This document shows positions 25,504-30,150 of a stretch of DNA of 30,150 nucleotides, piece after piece. Numbering within the stretch: the first letter of the stretch is position 1; each line of letters begins with the position of its first letter. The notes under the pieces were generated by a model, which did no database searches, was not told the origin of the DNA, and was given only the letters and a program-made list of their open reading frames with translations. The position numbers were made by a program, and so were the translations under genes. This DNA comes from Bacteroidales bacterium (lineage in GTDB: Bacteria > Bacteroidota > Bacteroidia > Bacteroidales > Bacteroidaceae): contig SFPC01000027.1 of NCBI GenBank assembly GCA_004552195.1, positions 1-30,150 of the forward strand, written 5' to 3'.

Positions 25504-27009
25504 TCAGAGGAACTTCAGCACCTCTTCCATCACCTCGCGGTTGTTGCAGAGGCGCGGCACTTTGTGCTGTCCGCCCAGTTTTCCCCGGCTCTTCAGCCAG
25601 TCGTGGAACAGTCCCTTGCGTGTCGCAATCACTTCCGGCATCTGCAACGTGATGTCCTTGTAGCGTTTTGCCTCATAGTCCGAGTTCACTGTTTGGAGAG
25701 CCTTGTCAAGCAGTTCGGTAAAGCGCGCGAGGTCGGCGGGAGCCTTTTCAAACTCAATGACCCACTGGTGGCGGCATTTACCCTCGCCGTCCATGAACAC
25801 CGGGGCGGCGGTGTACTCGTTGACCACGGCACCCGTTTCGCGGCAGGCCGCCTGCAGTCCTTTTTCCGCATTGTCCACAATCAGCTCTTCGCCAAAAGCA
25901 TTGATAAAGCTCTTCGTGCGTCCGCTGATGATGAACTTGTAAGGCCGGACCGAGGTGAAGCGCACCGTATCGCCTATCATGTACCGCCAAAGTCCGCAGG
26001 AAGTGGAGATGACCATGGCATAATTGCGTCCTGTTTCTACCTCCCATAGCGGGAGCAGCGAGGGTTCGGGCTTGTCTAACTCCTCCAAGGGAATGAACTC
26101 GTAGAACACGCCGTAGTCCAGCATGAGCAGCATTGCCGGGTCCGCCGGGTCGTTTTGCAGTCCGAAGAAACCCTCCGAAGCATTGTACGTTTCCATGTAG
26201 TGCATCCCCCCGTGGCGTATCAGGCGGCGGTACTGTTCGCGGTAAGGCGTGAATGCCACCCCGCCGTGGAAGAACACCTCCAAGTGGGGCCACACCTGGT
26301 CGATGCTCTCCTTGCCTGAGAGCTCCAGCACGCGGGTCAGCACCGCCATCATCCACGACGGTACGCCCGAGAGGTTCGTTACCTTTTGCTTCATGGCGAT
26401 GTGTGCAATGCGGTCGCGCTTCTCCTCGAAGTCAGCCAGCAGTGCCACCTGTTTGGGCGGTGTGCGCACCACGTTCACCAGCGGATTGATATTTTCAATC
26501 AGGATGGCGCTGAGGTCGCCCACGAGCGAGCCCGGCAGGTTATAGTTCGGGGCGTGCGAGCCGCCGAGTATGAGTGCGCGTCCATCGAAGATGCGGCTTT
26601 GCGGGTTATTATGCAGATACAAGGCCACGGCATCCGTTCCGCCGGCGTAGTGCGTGTCCTTCAGTCCCTGCGGACTGACGGGGATGAACTTGCTTTTGTC
26701 CGCCGTGGTGCCCGACGATTTGGCGTACCACTTGACCTTTCCGGGCCAGAGCACGTTGGGTTCACCGTGGCGCATTTGGTCGATGTAGCCCTTCAGTTCC
26801 TCGTAAGAATTGAGCGGCACTTTGGCCGCAAACTCCTCGTAGCTGTGTATCGAGGCATATTGGTAGCGATGTCCCCACTGCGTGTCCGCCGCCTGCTGCA
26901 GCAGTCTGTGCAACACCCCGCGCTGAATGTCTTCAGCGTGTGCGGCATAGCGTTCGATGGCGCGGACACGTCCTTTGAAGAAGGGGCGAATGATAGGAGT
27001 GATGCTCAT
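25504..27009 (-). CDS. GH3-fold acyl-adenylate-type protein
   Basis: A 501-aa cytoplasmic protein of the GH3 family, named after plant auxin-conjugating enzymes; bacterial members are presumed acyl-acid-amide ligases or acyl-AMP enzymes with unknown substrates. I choose the start at 27009 (MSITPIIRPFFKGRVRAIER) rather than 27042, because the former matches the family N-terminus and the latter would begin inside the promoter. Motif 1 for ATP is YAKSSGTTADKSKFIPVS at about residue 100. Further family segments are MHYMETYNASEGFFGLQ and GLWRYMIGDTVRFTS in the middle, and FGEELIVDNAEKGLQ in the C-terminal lid. The end (PRLCNNREVMEEVLKFL) is also family-typical. The -7 box lies only 9 bp upstream of this start, so the mRNA may be nearly leaderless. 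Confidence 0.85.
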   Translation of the reverse strand: MSITPIIRPFFKGRVRAIERYAAHAEDIQRGVLHRLLQQAADTQWGHRYQYASIHSYEEFAAKVPLNSYEELKGYIDQMRHGEPNVLWPGKVKWYAKSSGTTADKSKFIPVSPQGLKDTHYAGGTDAVALYLHNNPQSRIFDGRALILGGSHAPNYNLPGSLVGDLSAILIENINPLVNVVRTPPKQVALLADFEEKRDRIAHIAMKQKVTNLSGVPSWMMAVLTRVLELSGKESIDQVWPHLEVFFHGGVAFTPYREQYRRLIRHGGMHYMETYNASEGFFGLQNDPADPAMLLMLDYGVFYEFIPLEELDKPEPSLLPLWEVETGRNYAMVISTSCGLWRYMIGDTVRFTSVRPYKFIISGRTKSFINAFGEELIVDNAEKGLQAACRETGAVVNEYTAAPVFMDGEGKCRHQWVIEFEKAPADLARFTELLDKALQTVNSDYEAKRYKDITLQMPEVIATRKGLFHDWLKSRGKLGGQHKVPRLCNNREVMEEVLKFL

Positions 27010-27017
27010 AATGGGGG

Positions 27018-27025
27018 CAAAGATA
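27018..27025 (-). promoter_or_regulatory. -7 box (TATCTTTG) upstream of the GH3 gene
   Basis: The minus strand reads TATCTTTG, matching TAnnTTTG. TTTG words occur at 27040-27043 (14 bp upstream) but not at the best distance of 19-20 bp. The same word with a better -33 precedes the tRNA gene. Its closeness to the start codon at 27009 leaves only a few bases of leader. Confidence 0.45.
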
Positions 27026-27092
27026 GTGCAAGGCGAGAGCAAAGAAAAGAAAAGCCGCAGGATTTTCGTTTCTTAGCCGAGCCGCCGCCTAT
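27026..27092. repeat. 67-bp direct repeat, unit 1
   Basis: This unit starts GTGCAAGGCGAGAGC and ends GAGCCGCCGCCTAT. It is 65/67 identical to 27110-27176. It begins directly at the end of the -7 box of the GH3 gene, so it covers the upstream promoter region. Confidence 0.85.
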
Positions 27093-27109
27093 CTTGGCGA
27101 AGCAAAGTC

Positions 27110-27176
27110 GTGCAAGGCGAGAGCAAAGAAAAGCAAAGCCGCAGGATTTTCGTTTCTTTGCCGAGCCGCCGCCTAT
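27110..27176. repeat. 67-bp direct repeat, unit 2
   Basis: The second unit, separated from the first by 17 bp. It differs at two positions. A partial version (GTGCAAGGCGAGCGCAAAGC) recurs upstream of the tRNA gene from 30116, which marks it as a dispersed promoter-associated repeat. Confidence 0.85.
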
Positions 27177-27188
27177 TCACCAATGTAT

Positions 27189-27291
27189 AATTAGGACTGC
27201 GCCGTAGAAACAAAGTGACAACACAAGATGACTATCATAAAGTTGTTCTATGTTCTGCAGGTTGTTGTCAAGAAACGGCGCAGCCCTAATT
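27189..27291 (-). terminator. Long inverted repeat downstream of mutS
   Basis: Arms 27189-27205 and 27275-27291 are complementary over 17 bp with one mismatch, around a 69-bp spacer with a smaller inner pairing (GACAAC with GTTGTC). It begins 24 bp after the mutS stop. It could end mutS transcription. The word AATGTATAATTAGGACTGCGCC at its left edge (27183-27203) is nearly the same as one at 21143-21164. Confidence 0.45.
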
Positions 27292-27314
27292 TTAAATTGT
27301 AAATTCTAATTAAT

Positions 27315-29930
27315 TCATGCCCCTCCTTTGAGGATGCGTTTGATATCGTTGAGTTTGTTCAGTGCTTCCAATGGCGTGAGGTTGTTGACGTCGAGGTGGA
27401 GGAGTTCGTCGCGTATTTGCGTCAGCACAGGGTCGTCGAGCTGGAAGAAGCTGAGTTGCACGCCTTGGTCGGTGCGGGTGTTGCTTTCAGCACGTGGCTT
27501 GGCGGCTCCGGCCTGTGCACCGGCAGACTCCAGGTCCTGCAAAATCTGTTCGGCGCGTTTCACGATGGTGGGCGGCATGCCGGCAAGGCGTGCCACGTGG
27601 ATGCCGAAGGAGTGCTCCGAACCACCGCGTTGCAGTTTGCGCAGGAAGACCACCTTGCCGTTCACCTCACGCACGGACACGTTCCAGTTCTTGATGCGCG
27701 GAAAGTGTTTCTCCATCTCGTTGAGTTCGTGGTAGTGCGTAGCGAAGAGCGTGCGGGCATGCGCCTGCGGATTTTCGTGGATGTGCTCCACGATGGACCA
27801 GGCTATGGATATGCCGTCGTAAGTAGACGTGCCGCGCCCCAGTTCGTCGAAGAGCACGAGCGAACGCTCCGTGAGGTTGTTCATGATGTTGGCGGCTTCG
27901 GTCATCTCCACCATAAACGTGCTCTCCCCCACCGAAATGTTGTCGCTGGCACCGACACGGGTGAAGATTTTGTCGACCACGCCGATTTGGGCCGCCTCTG
28001 CGGGTACGAAGGAGCCTATTTGGGCCAAGAGGGTGATGAGTGCCGTCTGGCGGAGCAGGGCACTTTTACCCGCCATGTTCGGTCCGGTGACGATGATGAT
28101 TTGCTGTTTCTTGGTGTCCAGCTCCACGTCGTTGGGCGTGTAGTCCTCGCCGGGAGGCATGAGGGTTTCGATGACCGGGTGGCGGCCTCCGCGAATGTGG
28201 AGGGCAAGTCCTTCGTCGACCACGGGTCGCACGTAATGTCGCTCTCGGGCCACGGCAGCGAGGCTTTGCAGCGCATCAAGCCGGCTGAGGGCTGAGGCAT
28301 CCGCCTGGAGGGGGGCAACGAAGCGGGCCACTTCTTGGACGAGTTCGAGGAAGAGGCGCGCTTCGAGGTCGAGGATGCGGTCCTCCGCACCGAGTATCTT
28401 GTCCTCGTACTCCTTGAGTTCCTGTGTGATGTAGCGTTCGGCCTGTGCGAGGGTCTGCTTGCGCACCCATTCCTGCGGCACTTTGTCCTTGTACGTGTTG
28501 CGCACTTCGATGTAGTAGCCGAATACGTTGTTGAACCCAATTTTCAGGCTGGGAATACCCGTGGCGTCGATTTCGCGTTGCTGGATGGTGAGCAGGTAAT
28601 CCTTGCCCGAAGAAGAAATGTGTCGGAGTTCGTCAAGCTCGGGGTCCACCCCGTCGGCAATGACGCCGCCTTTGGCCACGAGCAGGGGCGGATCCGGTTG
28701 CAAGGTGCGTTTGATGCGGTCGCTCAGGGCGGTGAGTGCGTCGAGCTTCTCCCCTACCCCTTTGATGGCTTGGCTCTCGGCGTGGGTGCAGGCATATTTG
28801 AGCAGCGCGGTGCTTTCGAGTGCGGCGCGCAGCTGTTGCAGTTCGCGAGGGTTGACCCTGCCGACGGCCACACGGGAGACAATGCGTTCCATGTCGCCGA
28901 TTTTGGGCAGCTCCATCTCACAGAGTTCGCGGAAGTCAGGGTGCTTGAAGAAACATTCCACGCCGTCGAGCCGCTCTTCGATTTGCGGCACGGAGCGCAG
29001 GGGGAAAATGACCCACCGGTGGAGCATACGTGCCCCCATGGGGGTGAGTGTGCGGTCGATGACCTGAAGGAGCGAGGTGCCCCCCTCGGCCATGGGCGCG
29101 GTGAGTTCGAGGTTGCGTGTGGTGAAGCGGTCGAGGCGCACGTAACGGTCTTCCTCGATGCGTCGCAGGGCGGTGATGTGCGCCGTCTGCGTGTGTTGCG
29201 TCATCTCTAAGTAGCACAGCACGGCTCCGGAGGCAATCAGTCCATCCTTGAGGTGGTCCACACCGAAGCCTTTCAGGTTGCGCACCTGAAAGTGGCGGGT
29301 GAGCCGTTCGTGTGCCGTTTGTGCGGTAAAAGCCCAGTCGTCCAGTTCAAAAATAAAGTATTTAGTGCCGTACAGTCCCTCGAAGCGTCCGCGCATTCCG
29401 TGCTGTATGAGCACCTCTTTGGGAGCAAATCCCGCGAGGAGCTTGTCGGCATATTCGGCAGTGCCCTCTGCCACGAGGAACTCGCCGGTCGAGATGTCGA
29501 GGAAGGAAATGCCCACGGCCTTGGCCCCGAAATAGATAGAGGCTAAGAAGTTGTTCTCCTTGGCCGCCAGCACATTGTCCGTCATGGCTACGCCCGGTGT
29601 GACCAGTTCGGTGATGCCTCGCTTCACGAGTTTCTTTGTCAATTTGGGGTCTTCGAGCTGGTCGCAGATGGCCACGCGGTGTCCGGCGCGGATGAGCCTT
29701 GGCAGGTAGGTGTCGAGCGCGTGATAGGGAAATCCGGCCATTTCGGTGGAAGCCTGTCCTTTGTTGTTCCTGCGTGTCAGCGTGATGCCCAGGACCTGTG
29801 CGGCCACGACGGCATCATCGGCGTAGGTTTCGTAAAAGTCGCCACACCTGAAGAGCAGCAGTGCGTCCGGGTTCTTCGCCTTGAGGTCGTAGAACTGCTT
29901 CATCATGGGTGTAAGTTCGGGAGTAGACAT
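27315..29930 (-). CDS. mutS: DNA mismatch repair ATPase MutS
   Basis: An 871-aa MutS1 protein that recognises mismatches and small loops and recruits MutL. The N-terminal mismatch-binding motif is GDFYETY with Phe32 and Glu34. The connector and lever/clamp domains span ~130-560. The ATPase domain has Walker [15 protein letters not shown], the signature [17 protein letters not shown], Walker [17 protein letters not shown] and the FATHYHEL motif. The helix-turn-helix end ([18 protein letters not shown], then IVKRAEQIL) is present, followed by a short tail that probably makes the dimer contact ([22 protein letters not shown]). The length is typical of Bacteroidetes (860-890). The start at 29930 ([17 protein letters not shown]) fits family alignments. 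It lies 95 bp after a tRNA-Arg gene and may be co-transcribed with it. Confidence 0.97.
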   Translation of the reverse strand: MSTPELTPMMKQFYDLKAKNPDALLLFRCGDFYETYADDAVVAAQVLGITLTRRNNKGQASTEMAGFPYHALDTYLPRLIRAGHRVAICDQLEDPKLTKKLVKRGITELVTPGVAMTDNVLAAKENNFLASIYFGAKAVGISFLDISTGEFLVAEGTAEYADKLLAGFAPKEVLIQHGMRGRFEGLYGTKYFIFELDDWAFTAQTAHERLTRHFQVRNLKGFGVDHLKDGLIASGAVLCYLEMTQHTQTAHITALRRIEEDRYVRLDRFTTRNLELTAPMAEGGTSLLQVIDRTLTPMGARMLHRWVIFPLRSVPQIEERLDGVECFFKHPDFRELCEMELPKIGDMERIVSRVAVGRVNPRELQQLRAALESTALLKYACTHAESQAIKGVGEKLDALTALSDRIKRTLQPDPPLLVAKGGVIADGVDPELDELRHISSSGKDYLLTIQQREIDATGIPSLKIGFNNVFGYYIEVRNTYKDKVPQEWVRKQTLAQAERYITQELKEYEDKILGAEDRILDLEARLFLELVQEVARFVAPLQADASALSRLDALQSLAAVARERHYVRPVVDEGLALHIRGGRHPVIETLMPPGEDYTPNDVELDTKKQQIIIVTGPNMAGKSALLRQTALITLLAQIGSFVPAEAAQIGVVDKIFTRVGASDNISVGESTFMVEMTEAANIMNNLTERSLVLFDELGRGTSTYDGISIAWSIVEHIHENPQAHARTLFATHYHELNEMEKHFPRIKNWNVSVREVNGKVVFLRKLQRGGSEHSFGIHVARLAGMPPTIVKRAEQILQDLESAGAQAGAAKPRAESNTRTDQGVQLSFFQLDDPVLTQIRDELLHLDVNNLTPLEALNKLNDIKRILKGGA

Positions 29931-29948
29931 AGTGAAGAGGAAAAGTAA

Positions 29949-30013
29949 GGGTTAAGTGTCAAGCGTGCGCCGTTTCCGGCTTTGGCTTCGTGGATACGAT
30001 TGACACTTAACCC
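29949..30013 (-). terminator. Structured spacer between tRNA-Arg and mutS
   Basis: GGGTTAAGTGTCAA (29949-29962) pairs perfectly over 14 bp with 30000-30013. In the 37-nt interior, GCCG and CGGC (29969-29980) form a short stem with a GAAA tetraloop on the minus strand. The outer stem is followed by TTACTTTTCC, a moderate T-run. It could terminate the tRNA transcript or act as a leader structure in read-through to mutS. Confidence 0.5.
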
Positions 30014-30024
30014 GATAAAGAAAG

Positions 30025-30096
30025 TACCCCCACTGAGAATCGAACTCAGATCACTGCTTTAGGAGAGCGGTGTTCTATCCATTGAACTATGAGGGC
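30025..30096 (-). tRNA. tRNA-Arg (anticodon CCU)
   Basis: 72 nt on the minus strand fold into a full cloverleaf: acceptor GCCCTCA with TGGGGGT (first pair G-U), D-stem GTTC/GAAC, anticodon stem CCGCT/AGCAG with one C-A mismatch, loop CTCCTAA giving anticodon CCT, a 4-nt variable loop, and T-stem CTGAG/CTCAG with loop TTCGATT. The discriminator is A. CCA is not encoded, so a CCA-adding enzyme is needed. It decodes AGG. No intron or extra arm is seen. Confidence 0.93.
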
Positions 30097-30107
30097 GTTT
30101 GTGCGTG

Positions 30108-30138
30108 CAAAGATAGTGCAAGGCGAGCGCAAAGCAAA
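30108..30138 (-). promoter_or_regulatory. Promoter of tRNA-Arg: TTTG-N19-TATCTTTG
   Basis: The minus strand has a -33 TTTG (30135-30138), exactly 19 bp, then TATCTTTG (30108-30115). This is the textbook Bacteroidetes arrangement and is the best promoter in the window. The start would be near 30101, a few bases ahead of the tRNA. The sequence continues to the window edge as a TTTGC-rich repeat. Confidence 0.65.
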
Positions 30139-30150
30139 ATGCAAAGCCTT

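Overview
The window looks like a chromosomal segment of a Bacteroidales bacterium, most likely Prevotellaceae. Reasons: a type IX secretion (T9SS) core operon in the order porP-gldK-gldL-gldM-gldN, a large surface protein with a T9SS-type C-terminal tail, a diheme fumarate reductase operon of the frdCAB type, TAnnTTTG promoter boxes instead of sigma70-type boxes, and a short protein starting MRKQYIQP of a kind I associate with Prevotella. The genus cannot be fixed from the sequence. Every gene I can support is on the minus strand, so transcription runs from high to low coordinates.

Layout in order of transcription. 30096-30025: tRNA-Arg(CCU) with an upstream promoter, then a structured spacer and mutS (29930-27315). 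27009-21254: a GH3-fold protein, an Ig-like lipoprotein, a DUF3108-type periplasmic protein and pdxB, separated by repeat-rich spacers. 21102-18982: a 7TM-HD (PgpH-like) membrane phosphohydrolase. 18668-15127: frdC-frdA-frdB. 15126-13981: 1.1 kb without a credible gene, holding a nested hairpin, a 21-bp tandem repeat and a pair of ~100-bp inverted repeats that look like the ends of a small non-autonomous element. 13980-12808: a dicarboxylate/amino-acid:cation symporter. 12471-6200: the porP-gldKLMN operon. 6004-4859: a seven-TM AraC-type regulator. 4469-419: a very large T9SS cargo protein with GLUG-like repeats, followed 8 nt later by a 63-aa protein (410-219).

How the genes fit together: GldL/GldM form the inner-membrane proton-driven motor, GldK/GldN the periplasmic ring under the outer membrane, and PorP an outer-membrane barrel; the 4469-419 product would be a client. 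Two of these genes are broken as given. gldL has lost its second transmembrane helix together with its frame, and the cargo gene has a one-base frameshift in a G5 run. If both are real, this strain may have lost T9SS function; if not, they are assembly faults. This pair is the most consequential observation in the window. The other notable signal is a rich set of dispersed and palindromic intergenic repeats, several of which recur in two places in the window.
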